Below, in pieces: positions 1 to 8,121 of a stretch of DNA of 64,000 nucleotides. A program made the position numbers and the translations under genes. Under the pieces are notes generated by a model. It was not told where the DNA came from. It was given only the letters and a program-made list of their open reading frames with translations, and searched no databases. Positions within the stretch are counted from its first letter, which is position 1. Each line of letters opens with the position of its first letter. The stretch lies in the NCBI RefSeq assembly GCF_003311645.1, contig NZ_QEST01000272.1, positions 62,001 through 126,000 on the forward strand, in the 5' to 3' direction. The stretch comes from Streptomyces sp. PT12. GTDB lineage: Bacteria > Actinomycetota > Actinomycetes > Streptomycetales > Streptomycetaceae.

Positions 1-639
1 GACGGCATGCGCGCGCTGCGCGACGGCGAGGTCCCCGGCGGCCCGGCGCGGCTCTCCAACATCGTGTTCATGGGCATGGGCGAGCCGCTGGCCAACTACC
101 GCAGGGTGACCGGCGCGATCCGCCGCCTCACCGACGCGGACCCGGACGGCGTGGGCCTGTCCCAGCGCGGGATCACCGTGTCCACCGTGGGCCTGGTGCC
201 CGCGATGCTGCGCTTCGCCGACGAGGGCTTCTCGTGCCGCCTCGCGGTCTCGCTGCACGCCCCCGACGACGAGCTGCGCGACACCCTCGTCCCGGTGAAC
301 ACCCGCTGGAAGGTGCGGGAGGTGCTTGACGCGGCATGGCGGTACGCCGACAGGTCGGGCCGCCGCGTCTCTATCGAGTACGCGCTGATCCGCGACATCA
401 ACGACCAGGCGTGGCGCGCCGATCTGCTGGGGCGGCTGCTCAAGGGCCATGGGGCGCACGTCAATCTGATCCCGCTCAACCCCACGCCCGGGTCGAAGTG
501 GACCGCCTCGCGCCCCGAGGACGAGCGGGCGTTCGTCGCGGGGCTCGAGGCGCACGGCGTCCCGGTCACCGTGCGGGACACCAGGGGCCAGGAGATCGAC
601 GGCGCGTGCGGTCAGCTGGCCGCGGCGGAGCGGGAGTAG
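1..639 (+). CDS. rlmN: 23S rRNA (adenine2503-C2)-methyltransferase RlmN, C-terminal part
   Basis: This is the last 212 codons of a radical-SAM methyltransferase that makes 2-methyladenosine in 23S rRNA and in some tRNAs. The gene is cut by the window start, so the radical-SAM CxxxCxxC cluster is not visible. What remains is typical of RlmN: the conserved [10 protein letters not shown] segment near the start, the region around [28 protein letters not shown], and [18 protein letters not shown] at the C terminus, which includes the second catalytic cysteine. The reading frame is open to base 1, so the first visible ATG at position 7 is internal. A strong hairpin follows the stop, so the gene probably ends its transcript before the thiamine riboswitch. 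Confidence 0.95.
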   Translation, partial: DGMRALRDGEVPGGPARLSNIVFMGMGEPLANYRRVTGAIRRLTDADPDGVGLSQRGITVSTVGLVPAMLRFADEGFSCRLAVSLHAPDDELRDTLVPVNTRWKVREVLDAAWRYADRSGRRVSIEYALIRDINDQAWRADLLGRLLKGHGAHVNLIPLNPTPGSKWTASRPEDERAFVAGLEAHGVPVTVRDTRGQEIDGACGQLAAAERE

Positions 640-663
640 CCGGGGCCGGGGTGGCCGGGGCGA

Positions 664-693
664 GGGGTGCCCTCGGGTGCCCGAGGGCACCCC
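664..693 (+). terminator. Rho-independent-type hairpin after rlmN
   Basis: A perfect 13-bp inverted repeat (GGGGTGCCCTCGG, 664-676, with its complement at 681-693) encloses a 4-nt loop. There is no U-tract, which is usual in actinomycetes. It separates rlmN from the thiamine riboswitch. Confidence 0.75.
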
Positions 694-735
694 CTGCTAT
701 CGTGACGCGGTACAACCATAAAACCGTCACACATT

Positions 736-822
736 CCGACAGGGGAGCGCTCGCAGCGCTGAGAGTGCGGCACCGGCCGCAGACCCTCGAACCTCGCCCA
801 GGTCATGCTGGGTAGGAAGTTC
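736..822 (+). promoter_or_regulatory. TPP (THI-box) riboswitch
   Basis: The segment contains the ordered conserved elements of a thiamine pyrophosphate riboswitch: an ACAGGGGAGC start, CTGAGAGTGCGG (759-770), ACCCTCGAACCT (783-794), and a closing GGTCATGCTGGGTAGGAAGT (801-820). It lies in the leader 50-140 bases before the thiB start. Bound TPP would be expected to reduce expression of the transporter. The few bases between it and the thiB ribosome site make translational sequestration plausible. Family assignment rests on motif order; folding was not computed. Confidence 0.92.
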
Positions 823-874
823 GGATCTTCTCTCGCGTGCTGCCGTCGTGTGTCCTGTCACGAAAGCGGCACCC

Positions 875-1972
875 ATGAAGCGCACCCCCATAGCCGGTCC
901 CCTCCTGCCGGGCCTCGCCCTGGTCGTCGGCGCCGGGCTGCTGACCGCCTGCGGGGACGACGGCGGGGACGACAACGGCTCGGGGAACGATGCGGGCCCC
1001 GGCGGGGGCACGGTCACGGTGGTCACCCATGACTCGTTCCTGGTCTCTGACGACGTGCTCGCCACGTTCACCGAGGAGACGGGCCACACGGTGGAGATCC
1101 TGCGTGGCGGCGACGCGGGCGTGATGGTCAACCAGGCGGTGCTCTCCGCGGGCAACCCCCAGGGCGATGTGATCTTCGGCCTCGACAACACCCTGCTCTC
1201 CCGCGCCCTCGACGCCGGGATCCTGACCCCGCACACCGCCCAGGGGCTCGACGCCGTCCCCGACGCGTACCAACTCGACCCGGACGAGCACCGGGTGACC
1301 CCCGTGGACACCGGGGACATCTGCGTCAACTACGACCGCGCGTGGTTCGCCGACGCGGGGCTCGCCCCGCCCGAGACGTTCGAGGACCTGGCCGACCCCG
1401 CCTACCGCGACCTGCTCGTGGTGCAGAACGCCGCCACCTCGTCGCCCGGCCTCGGCTTCCTGCTCGGCACCGTCGCCGCCTTCGGCGAGGACGGCTGGGC
1501 CGACTACTGGCAGAGGCTCGCGGACAACGGCGTGGAGGTCGTGGACGGCTGGGAGCAGGCGTACAACGAACGCTTCTCTGGCGCGGGGAACGGCGACCGC
1601 CCGCTGGTCGTCTCCTATGCCTCGTCGCCGCCCGCCGGGGTGGTCTACGGCGGCGAGGAGCGGCCCGACGAGGCGCCGACGGGCGTGGTCACCGGGACGT
1701 GCTTCCGGCAGGTCGAGTTCGCCGGGCTGCTCGAGGGGGCGGCCAACCCCGAGGGCGGGAGGGCGTTTCTCGACTTCCTGCTGACGCGGGACTTCCAGGA
1801 GGACATGCCGCTCCAGATGTTCGTCAACCCGGTGGTCGACGGGGCCGAGGTGCCCGAGGAGTTCACGCGGTACGGGGCGACGGTCGACGACCCGCTGACG
1901 ATGGCGCCCGACGACATCACGGCGGGCCGCGAGCGGTGGATCGAGGAGTGGACCTCCCTGGTCGTCAGGTGA
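875..1972 (+). CDS. thiB: Thiamine ABC transporter substrate-binding lipoprotein
   Basis: A 366-residue solute-binding protein predicted to capture thiamine or its phosphates outside the cell and pass them to ThiP. It starts with a lipoprotein signal peptide (residues 1-25) and lipobox LTAC with the acylated cysteine at residue 26, followed by an Asp/Gly-rich linker. The mature part begins TVTVVTHDSFLVSDDVLATF and contains GDICVNYDRAWF, both typical of the ThiB/TbpA family. An ATG at 848 is in frame, but 875 is preferred: it directly precedes the charged n-region and follows a GAAAGCGG ribosome site. The stop overlaps the ThiP start (GTGA), and a TPP riboswitch precedes the gene, which supports the substrate assignment. 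Confidence 0.92.
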   Translation: MKRTPIAGPLLPGLALVVGAGLLTACGDDGGDDNGSGNDAGPGGGTVTVVTHDSFLVSDDVLATFTEETGHTVEILRGGDAGVMVNQAVLSAGNPQGDVIFGLDNTLLSRALDAGILTPHTAQGLDAVPDAYQLDPDEHRVTPVDTGDICVNYDRAWFADAGLAPPETFEDLADPAYRDLLVVQNAATSSPGLGFLLGTVAAFGEDGWADYWQRLADNGVEVVDGWEQAYNERFSGAGNGDRPLVVSYASSPPAGVVYGGEERPDEAPTGVVTGTCFRQVEFAGLLEGAANPEGGRAFLDFLLTRDFQEDMPLQMFVNPVVDGAEVPEEFTRYGATVDDPLTMAPDDITAGRERWIEEWTSLVVR

Positions 1973-3639
1973 GGCGCGGCGCGGGGCGCGGAGCCGCCGC
2001 CCGGCTGGCGCTGCTGGCCGTGCCGCTGGCGTTTCTCGCGCTGTTCTTCGCCTACCCGGTCGCGGCCATCACCGGGCGCGGGCTGCGCGGCGACGGCGCG
2101 TGGCAGCTCTCGCGCGCCGTGGATGTGCTCACCGCGCCCGGGATCGGCGACGTGCTGTGGTTCACGCTGTGGCAGGCGGCGGCCTCCACCGCGCTCACGC
2201 TGGCCCTCGGCCTGCCGGGCGCCTACGTGTTCGCCCGCCTCGACTTCCCGGGCAAACGGCTCCTGCACGCCGTCGTCGCCGTGCCGTTCGTGCTGCCGAC
2301 CGTGGTGACGGGCGCGGCGTTCCTCGCCCTGCTCGGGCGCGGCGGGCTGCTGGAGACGCGGTGGGGGATACGCCTCGACGACGGCGTCTGGGCGATCCTG
2401 CTGGCCCACGCCTTCTTCAACTACGCGGTCGTCGTGCGCACCGTCGGCGGGCTGTGGGCCCAGCTCGACCCGCGCCAGGAGGAGGCGGCGCGGGTGCTCG
2501 GCGCGGGCAGGTTCGCCGCGTGGCGCCGTGTGACGCTGCCCGCGCTCGGGCCCTCGGTGGCCGCGGCGGGGCTGCTGGTGTTCCTGTTCACCTTCACCTC
2601 GTTCGGCGTGATCCAGATCCTGGGCGGGCCCCGCTACGCCACGCTGGAGGTGGAGATCTACCGGCGGACCGCGCAACTGCTCGACCTGCCGACCGCCGCG
2701 GTGCTTACGCTGCTCCAACTCGCCCTCGTCGCCGCGCTGCTGGGGGCGCACGCGCTGATCACGCGCCGTGCGGAGTCCGCCCTGGCGCTCACCGACCCCG
2801 CGGGCAACGCCGCGCGCCCGCGCGGGGGAGCCCAGTGGGCGCTGCTCGGCGGCACCCTCGCGGTGATCGCCCTGCTGCTCCTGCTGCCGCTCGCCGTCCT
2901 GGTCGAGCGCTCCCTGTCGGTGAACGGCGGCTATGGCCTCGCGCACTACAGGGCGCTCGCGGGCACCGAGAGCGGAACGTTCGTCGTGGCCCCCTGGGAG
3001 GCCATCGGGACGTCGCTGCGCTACGCCGCCGTCGCCACCGCGATCGCGCTCGCCGTCGGGGGCCTGGCCGCGGCGGCGCTGACCCGGCGCGCGGGGCGTT
3101 TCACGCGCGGCTTCGACGCGCTGCTGATGCTGCCGCTTGGCACGTCGGCGGTCACGGTGGGCTTCGGCTTCCTGATCGCGCTCGACGAGCCGCCGCTCGA
3201 CCTGCGCTCGTCGTGGGTCCTGGTGCCGCTGGCCCAGGCGCTGGTGGGCGTGCCCTTCGTGGTGCGGGTGCTGCTTCCCGTGCTGCGTGCGGTGGACGAG
3301 CGGCTGCGCGAGGCGGCCGCGGTGCTTGGCGCCTCGCCGCTGCGCGCGTGGCGCGAGGTGGACCTGCCGCTGGTGCGCAGGGCGCTGCTGGTCGCGGCGG
3401 GGTTCGCGTTCGCGGTGTCGCTCGGCGAGTTCGGGGCGACGGTGTTCATCGCGCGGGCCGACTCCCCGACGCTCCCGGTGGCCGTGGCGCGGCTGCTCGG
3501 CCGGGCGGGGGAGCTCAACTACGGGCAGGCGATGGCGCTTTCCACGGTGCTGATGCTGGTGTGCGCGCTGACCCTGCTCGCGCTGGAGAGTCTGCGCCCC
3601 GCGACAGGGCGCGGGGGACGAGGGGAGTGGGTGGTGTGA
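1969..3639 (+). CDS. thiP: Thiamine ABC transporter permease
   Basis: A 556-residue double-length permease with about twelve membrane helices and two binding-protein-dependent transport domains. Each half carries an EAA loop that contacts the ATPase: EEAARVLGAGRF around residues 165-176 and REAAAVLGASPL around residues 445-456. A double-length subunit is characteristic of the ThiP/FbpB group and fits the riboswitch-controlled operon. Translation starts at GTG 1969, four bases inside the thiB stop, so the two are probably translationally coupled. A longer open frame runs upstream within thiB, but that part is out of frame with the real gene and has no family features. Confidence 0.9.
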   Translation: MRRGAGRGAAARLALLAVPLAFLALFFAYPVAAITGRGLRGDGAWQLSRAVDVLTAPGIGDVLWFTLWQAAASTALTLALGLPGAYVFARLDFPGKRLLHAVVAVPFVLPTVVTGAAFLALLGRGGLLETRWGIRLDDGVWAILLAHAFFNYAVVVRTVGGLWAQLDPRQEEAARVLGAGRFAAWRRVTLPALGPSVAAAGLLVFLFTFTSFGVIQILGGPRYATLEVEIYRRTAQLLDLPTAAVLTLLQLALVAALLGAHALITRRAESALALTDPAGNAARPRGGAQWALLGGTLAVIALLLLLPLAVLVERSLSVNGGYGLAHYRALAGTESGTFVVAPWEAIGTSLRYAAVATAIALAVGGLAAAALTRRAGRFTRGFDALLMLPLGTSAVTVGFGFLIALDEPPLDLRSSWVLVPLAQALVGVPFVVRVLLPVLRAVDERLREAAAVLGASPLRAWREVDLPLVRRALLVAAGFAFAVSLGEFGATVFIARADSPTLPVAVARLLGRAGELNYGQAMALSTVLMLVCALTLLALESLRPATGRGGRGEWVV

Positions 3640-4691
3640 GCGCCCTTCTGAGGGTGTCCGCGGTGTCCGTGGCCTATGGCGGGCGCACCGCGCTCGACGC
3701 CGTGGACCTCGCGGTCGCCGAGCACGAGACCGTGTGCGTGCTCGGCCCCAGCGGCAGCGGCAAGTCCACGCTGCTGCGCGCGGTGGCGGGGCTCACCCAG
3801 GTGGACGCGGGAACGATCCTGCTCGAGGGCCGCGACCAGGCGGGGGTGCCGACGCACCGGCGCGGGGTGGGGCTGATGTTCCAGGACCACCAGCTGTTCC
3901 CGCAGCGGGACATCGCGGGCAACATCGCGTTCGGCCTGCGCATGCGCGGGGTCGCGCGCGCCGAGGCGCGCCGGCGCGTGGCCGAGCTGCTCGACCTCGT
4001 CGGGCTCCCGGGCGCCGAGCGCCGCGCCGTCTCCGCGCTCTCCGGGGGGGAGCAGCAACGGGTCGCGCTCGCCCGGGCGTTGGCGCCCCGGCCGCGGCTG
4101 CTGATGCTGGACGAGCCGCTGGGGCAGCTCGACCGGGACCTGCGCGAGCGGCTCGTCGTGGAGCTGCGCCAGCTGTTCAGGGCCCTGGGCACCACCGTGC
4201 TCGCCGTCACCCATGACCAGGGGGAGGCGTTCGCGCTGGCCGACCGCGTGGTGGTGATGCGCGAGGGCCGCGTGGCCCAGTCGGGCACCCCGGTGGAGGT
4301 GTGGCGGCGCCCCGCCGACGCGTTCGTGGCCCGCTTCCTCGGCTTCCGCAACGTGGCCGAGGCGACCGTGCGCGCCGCCGAGCCCGTCGCCGACACGCCC
4401 TGGGGCCCCGTGCCGGTCGCCCTCGGCACGCCGCCGGGGCCAGGGCGGCTGCTGATCCGCCCCTCGGGCGTGCGGCTCGCCGCGGCGGGGGCGGCTCGGG
4501 GGGCGCCTGCGGCGGCGCGCGCGGTGGTGCGGGGGCGCACCTTCCGCGGGGACCATGTTCTGCTGCTTCTCGAGCCGGAGCGCGGACCGGCGCTCGAAGC
4601 GGCGTGCGCGCTGGTGGACGCGCCGACGGAGGGCGCGAAGGTCGGCCTGGCCTTCGACGCGGCGGATGTCGTGACCCTGCCGGGCGACTGA
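3636..4691 (+). CDS. thiQ: Thiamine ABC transporter ATP-binding protein
   Basis: A 351-residue ATPase that energises the ThiBP importer. Walker A is GPSGSGKST (residues 37-45), followed by a Q-loop (MFQDHQLFPQ), signature LSGGEQQRVALARAL, Walker B LLMLDEPLGQLD and the H-loop TVLAVTHDQ. The C-terminal ~120 residues form a TOBE-like regulatory domain. The start is GTG 3636, overlapping the thiP stop and preceded by AGGGGAG at 3622-3628. The in-frame sequence upstream lies inside thiP and is not part of the gene. This is the last gene of the riboswitch-controlled thiBPQ operon. Confidence 0.92.
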   Translation: MSALLRVSAVSVAYGGRTALDAVDLAVAEHETVCVLGPSGSGKSTLLRAVAGLTQVDAGTILLEGRDQAGVPTHRRGVGLMFQDHQLFPQRDIAGNIAFGLRMRGVARAEARRRVAELLDLVGLPGAERRAVSALSGGEQQRVALARALAPRPRLLMLDEPLGQLDRDLRERLVVELRQLFRALGTTVLAVTHDQGEAFALADRVVVMREGRVAQSGTPVEVWRRPADAFVARFLGFRNVAEATVRAAEPVADTPWGPVPVALGTPPGPGRLLIRPSGVRLAAAGAARGAPAAARAVVRGRTFRGDHVLLLLEPERGPALEAACALVDAPTEGAKVGLAFDAADVVTLPGD

Positions 4692-5200
4692 CCGCCGCGC
4701 GCCGGTCGCGGGCGCGGGCGAACGTTCCGCCCCGGTTCTCCGTCCTAGCGGGGTCGCGGGGAGAGCCGCGGGGGAACGACGAGGGGGCCGCGGACGAGGG
4801 GGCCGCGGACGACGGGACGGGTGACGGCACGGGCCTGACCCCGGCCGACGAGGCGCGGCTGCGGCTCGCACTCGCGCTGATCGCCGAGGGCGATGTGCCG
4901 GCCGTGCGGGACGCGCCCGAGCCGGGGCGGCTGCGCGTGACGTTCGCCGTCGACGACTGGATCAGGCCCGCGGAAGGCGGGGCGCGGGTCGATCTCGACG
5001 TGGCGGACCCGCGCGTGGACGGCCTCGGCGCGCCGTGGGACGAGGGCCCCCACGCGCTGATCGTGGTGCCCGCCAGGGAGGACCTGATCGTCGACGTCTT
5101 CGAGGCCCCCGAGCTGGCCGAGCGGCGCGCCGAGATCGAGGCCCTGCTCCCCGTGACCGGGGACGTCCCGTGCCCGCCGCCCTGGCGCGAGACGCCCTGA
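4604..5200 (+). CDS. Conserved hypothetical protein, start uncertain
   Basis: The frame is convincingly coding from about 4770 to the stop, with strong third-position G/C and a coherent acidic protein (LTPADEARLRLALALIAEGD, later EDLIVDVFEAPELAERRAE). I do not recognise the family. The start is a problem. No in-frame ATG, GTG or TTG lies near the coding onset, although a GGGGAGAG ribosome-site-like sequence occurs at 4758-4765. The only upstream in-frame start is GTG 4604, inside the thiQ 3' end, where codon use in this frame looks non-coding. The true protein is probably about 130-145 residues with a non-standard start, or the start has been lost. A 15-bp direct repeat (4778-4807) encodes the DEGAA duplication near the N terminus. 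Confidence 0.5.
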   Translation: MRAGGRADGGREGRPGLRRGGCRDPAGRLTAARRSRARANVPPRFSVLAGSRGEPRGNDEGAADEGAADDGTGDGTGLTPADEARLRLALALIAEGDVPAVRDAPEPGRLRVTFAVDDWIRPAEGGARVDLDVADPRVDGLGAPWDEGPHALIVVPAREDLIVDVFEAPELAERRAEIEALLPVTGDVPCPPPWRETP

Positions 5201-5231
5201 GCGCCCAACGCCGGGGAACGCGCCGGAGATT

Positions 5232-5247
5232 GATGAAAGTTTTCATC
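5232..5247. promoter_or_regulatory. Palindromic operator upstream of the GHL10 hydrolase
   Basis: GATGAAA-GT-TTTCATC is a perfect 7-bp inverted repeat with a 2-nt centre, about 66 bases before the hydrolase start and just upstream of a possible -10 element (TAAATT, 5271-5276). Symmetry and placement suggest a dimeric repressor or activator site. It does not match the GAAGCGCTTC boxes found elsewhere in the window. The regulator is unknown. Confidence 0.6.
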
Positions 5248-5312
5248 TAGGCGGGGTGGCGGCGGCGAAGTAAATTGTCGGCTCGCACCCCCAACTTCCG
5301 GGAGAAGCCCGC

Positions 5313-6872
5313 ATGAGACGGATCCTGCCCACCCTGCTCGCGTGTCTCGGCCTGCTCTGCGGCGGCCTGGCCGCCGCGGGGCCCGCCGCGGCCGACGACG
5401 GCAACCCGCCCGAGCAGTGGCGCAGTTACTGGGTCGACGCCTTCAACGAGGGCATATACACGCCCGACCAGGTCGACGCGCTGATCGACGACGCCCTCGC
5501 CGTCAACGCCAACGCCCTCGTCGTGCAGACGGCCCGCCGTTACGACTGCTTCTGCAACCGTGCGCTCTACCCCCGCACGGACGCCGCCATCGACCCCGCG
5601 CCCTACGACCCGCTCGAGCACGTCATCGACCGGGCCCACGCCGTGGGCCTCGAGGTGCACGCCTGGGTCAACGTCAACACCATGTGGAACAGCGTCACTC
5701 CGCCCACGTCGCCCGACCACGTCTTCAACCAGCACGGCCCCACCGCCCAGGGCGCCGAGCGCTGGCTCAACAAGAAGGCCGACGGCACCGAACTCGTGGG
5801 TGCCAACGCCTACATCGACCCCGGCCACCCCGCGGCCGTCGAGTACATCGTCTCCGCGATCCAGAGCATCGTCGCCGAGTACGACGTGGACGGGATCAAC
5901 CTCGACTACATCCGCTACCCCGACGGCAGCGCCCAGACCACCCACAGCGACTGGGGCTACAACGACGTCTCCGTGGCGCGCTTCCAGGCCGCCACGGGCC
6001 GCACCGACGTGCCCGACCCCGCCGACCAGCAGTGGGGCGACTGGCGCCGCGACCAGGTGACGGGCCTGGTGCGCCGCATCTACCTCGGCCTGTGGGAGAC
6101 CGACCCGACCGCGCGCCTGTCGATGGACGCCATCACCTATGGCTACGGCCCGCAGTCCGTCGGCGGCTGGGAGGGCACGCGCACCTACGCGGAGGTGCTC
6201 CAGGACTGGGACGGCTGGCTGGACGAGGGCATCATGGACACCGTCGTCACCATGAACTACAAGCGGAACTGGCAGCCCGACCAGGCCAGGATGTTCAGCG
6301 AGTGGTCGGAGTACCTGGCCGACGCGCAGGGCGACCGACAGGCGGTCAACGGCCCCGCCCTCTACCTGAACTCGGTCGACGACAGCCTCGCCCAGGTCAC
6401 CGAGGCCCTCGCCCCCACCGAGGCGGGCAACACGGCGGCGGGCTGGAGCGGCTACTCCTACGCGAGCCCCAGCCTTGACGCGGCCACCGCGGGCGCGGAC
6501 GCCGAACGGCAGCGGCTGGCCGAGGCGTTGACGACCGGCCCCGACGCGCCGTTCGCCCAGGAGGCGGCGGTGCCGGGCATGGACTGGAAGGAGGCGCCCA
6601 GGGAGGGCCATGTCACCGGCGAGTTGACGCTGCGGAACGGCACCCCGCTCGATGGCGCCGAGGTCACCCTCACCCCGCTCGTGGGCGGCGGCGAGCTGAC
6701 GCGGTCGGCGGACGGCTCGGGCTGGTTCGGCTTCGCCCATGTCGACCCCGGGCTCTACCTGGTCACCGCCGACCTGCCGCGCGGCGTGGTCGGCGCGCCG
6801 GTCACGGTGGTGAGGGTCACGCGGGGCGAGATCGCGGAGGCGGACTTCCCGCAGTTCATCGGCCTTCCCTGA
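5313..6872 (+). CDS. Secreted GHL10-family glycosyl hydrolase
   Basis: A 519-residue exported protein. Residues 1-28 are a Sec signal peptide with an Ala-rich cleavage region. Residues ~35-400 match the family-10-like (GHL10, YngK type) glycosyl hydrolase fold: WRSYWVDAFNEGIYTP, EVHAWVNVNTMWN, and the strongly conserved VDGINLDYIRYP segment around residues 190-201. The last ~90 residues (GHVTGELTLRNGTPLDGAEV onward) look like a carboxypeptidase-regulatory-type beta sandwich. GGGAGA precedes ATG 5313. The substrate is not known; enzymes of this group are linked to cell-wall or exopolysaccharide glycans. The gene appears monocistronic, between the palindromic operator and a 13-bp hairpin. Confidence 0.82.
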   Translation: MRRILPTLLACLGLLCGGLAAAGPAAADDGNPPEQWRSYWVDAFNEGIYTPDQVDALIDDALAVNANALVVQTARRYDCFCNRALYPRTDAAIDPAPYDPLEHVIDRAHAVGLEVHAWVNVNTMWNSVTPPTSPDHVFNQHGPTAQGAERWLNKKADGTELVGANAYIDPGHPAAVEYIVSAIQSIVAEYDVDGINLDYIRYPDGSAQTTHSDWGYNDVSVARFQAATGRTDVPDPADQQWGDWRRDQVTGLVRRIYLGLWETDPTARLSMDAITYGYGPQSVGGWEGTRTYAEVLQDWDGWLDEGIMDTVVTMNYKRNWQPDQARMFSEWSEYLADAQGDRQAVNGPALYLNSVDDSLAQVTEALAPTEAGNTAAGWSGYSYASPSLDAATAGADAERQRLAEALTTGPDAPFAQEAAVPGMDWKEAPREGHVTGELTLRNGTPLDGAEVTLTPLVGGGELTRSADGSGWFGFAHVDPGLYLVTADLPRGVVGAPVTVVRVTRGEIAEADFPQFIGLP

Positions 6873-6877
6873 CGCGC

Positions 6878-6912
6878 GGCCAGGGCCCGCCGCGTCCCCG
6901 CGGGCCCTGGCC
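6878..6912. terminator. Bidirectional hairpin terminator
   Basis: A perfect 13-bp inverted repeat (GGCCAGGGCCCGC, 6878-6890, complement 6900-6912) with a 9-nt loop lies between the stops of the convergent GHL10 hydrolase and ABC permease genes. Confidence 0.8.
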
Positions 6913-6939
6913 GTGGCGTTTCCCCTGGGCCCGGAGGGC

Positions 6940-8121
6940 TCAGCCGCCCGCGGGCAGCGTCAGCAGAAACGCCGTCAGCCACGCGAGCGGCAGCAGCAGC
7001 CCGAGCAGCGTGGCCGCGCGCAGCGCCGCGGCGCCCCGCAGCATCCCGCGCGGGGCGCCGAGCCGCAGCAGCGTCGCGGTCGCCGAGCGCCGCGCCGCCC
7101 GCGCGTCGTCGGCCACGGTCGCCACCGTGCCGAGCGCGCACGCCAGGACCACCCCGGTGCCGAGCGTGCCGAGCGGCCCGAACTCGGCCAGACCGTCCAG
7201 CTCCACGGCCGCGAGCAGCGCACCGGCCACGGCGGCCAGCGCGCCCAGCGGGCGGCCCAGCCGCCTCGACTCGTCCTGGAGCGTGCGCCCGGCCAGCAGC
7301 CGCATCACCCCCGGCCGCCCCGCGCACAGCAGCATCCCCGAGAGGTGGACGACCCCGGGCCCGGCCAGCACGATCCCGGCCGCGATCAGCAGCCAGCCCC
7401 CGACCACGCCCGCGGCCACGCCCCCCAGCTGCCCGGTGAGCGGCAGCCAGCCGTCCGCGGGCGCGTCGTCGCCGCCGTAGGCGCACAGCGCGATGCCCGC
7501 CGTGGCCAGCGCGGTGCCCCAGGGCAGCCCCGCGGGCGCGGGGGTCGGGGGAGTGGCGCGGGCGACGGCGGCCGGGTCGCCGACCGGGGGCAGGTCCCGG
7601 CGCGGCGGCGGCTCGGGGCGGCGCACGGCGAGCGCGCTGGCCGCCGCGGCCACCCCCGGCACCACGGCGAGCAGGGTGAGCATGCCGCCGAGCGGCAACG
7701 CCTCCCCCGCGGCCAGGGCCTCGGCCGCCGCCCCGTGCAGGGGCAGCCCGCCGAGGTCGCCGCGCAGGTGCAGGAAGACGAGCAGCGCGAGGCCCGTGCC
7801 GAGCAGCGCGGCCACCGCAGCGGACGCGGCGGCGAGCGCGGGCAGCCTGGCCGGGCCCATGCCCGCCACCGCGAGCCCGGCCCTCGGCCGCGCGGACGGG
7901 TCGGCCCTGGCCACCGCGACGGCCAGCTGGACGGTCGCGGCGAGCGGGACCGCGCACCACGCGAGCCGCAGCACCGAAGCCCGCCCGCCCGCGGGGTCGG
8001 CCGCGGCGTGGGCCAGCGCGGCGAGCAGCAGGAACGCGACGCACCCCGCCGCGCCTGTCAGCAGCAGCCTGCGGAACAGCGCGAGCGGGGCCGAGCCCCG
8101 GGCTAGGCGGAGAGCGAGCAT
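6940..8121 (-). CDS. ABC transporter permease (FtsX/macrolide-exporter type)
   Basis: A 393-residue integral membrane protein with roughly ten hydrophobic helices, composed almost entirely of Ala, Leu, Gly and Val. It starts at ATG 8121, 19 bases inside the 3' end of the upstream ATPase gene, so the pair is translationally coupled and should form one transporter. No periplasmic binding protein is nearby, which suggests an exporter or a signalling-type FtsX permease rather than an importer. Sequence alone does not give a substrate. The stop lies 27 bases from the shared hairpin terminator. Confidence 0.7.
   Translation of the reverse strand: MLALRLARGSAPLALFRRLLLTGAAGCVAFLLLAALAHAAADPAGGRASVLRLAWCAVPLAATVQLAVAVARADPSARPRAGLAVAGMGPARLPALAAASAAVAALLGTGLALLVFLHLRGDLGGLPLHGAAAEALAAGEALPLGGMLTLLAVVPGVAAAASALAVRRPEPPPRRDLPPVGDPAAVARATPPTPAPAGLPWGTALATAGIALCAYGGDDAPADGWLPLTGQLGGVAAGVVGGWLLIAAGIVLAGPGVVHLSGMLLCAGRPGVMRLLAGRTLQDESRRLGRPLGALAAVAGALLAAVELDGLAEFGPLGTLGTGVVLACALGTVATVADDARAARRSATATLLRLGAPRGMLRGAAALRAATLLGLLLPLAWLTAFLLTLPAGG

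Noticed and set aside
1645-2946. Long open frame on the minus strand opposite thiB/thiP
   Set aside because: The product is Arg/Gln/Gly-rich without any family motif, and the plus strand encodes a clear permease. It is the usual mirror frame in very GC-rich DNA.
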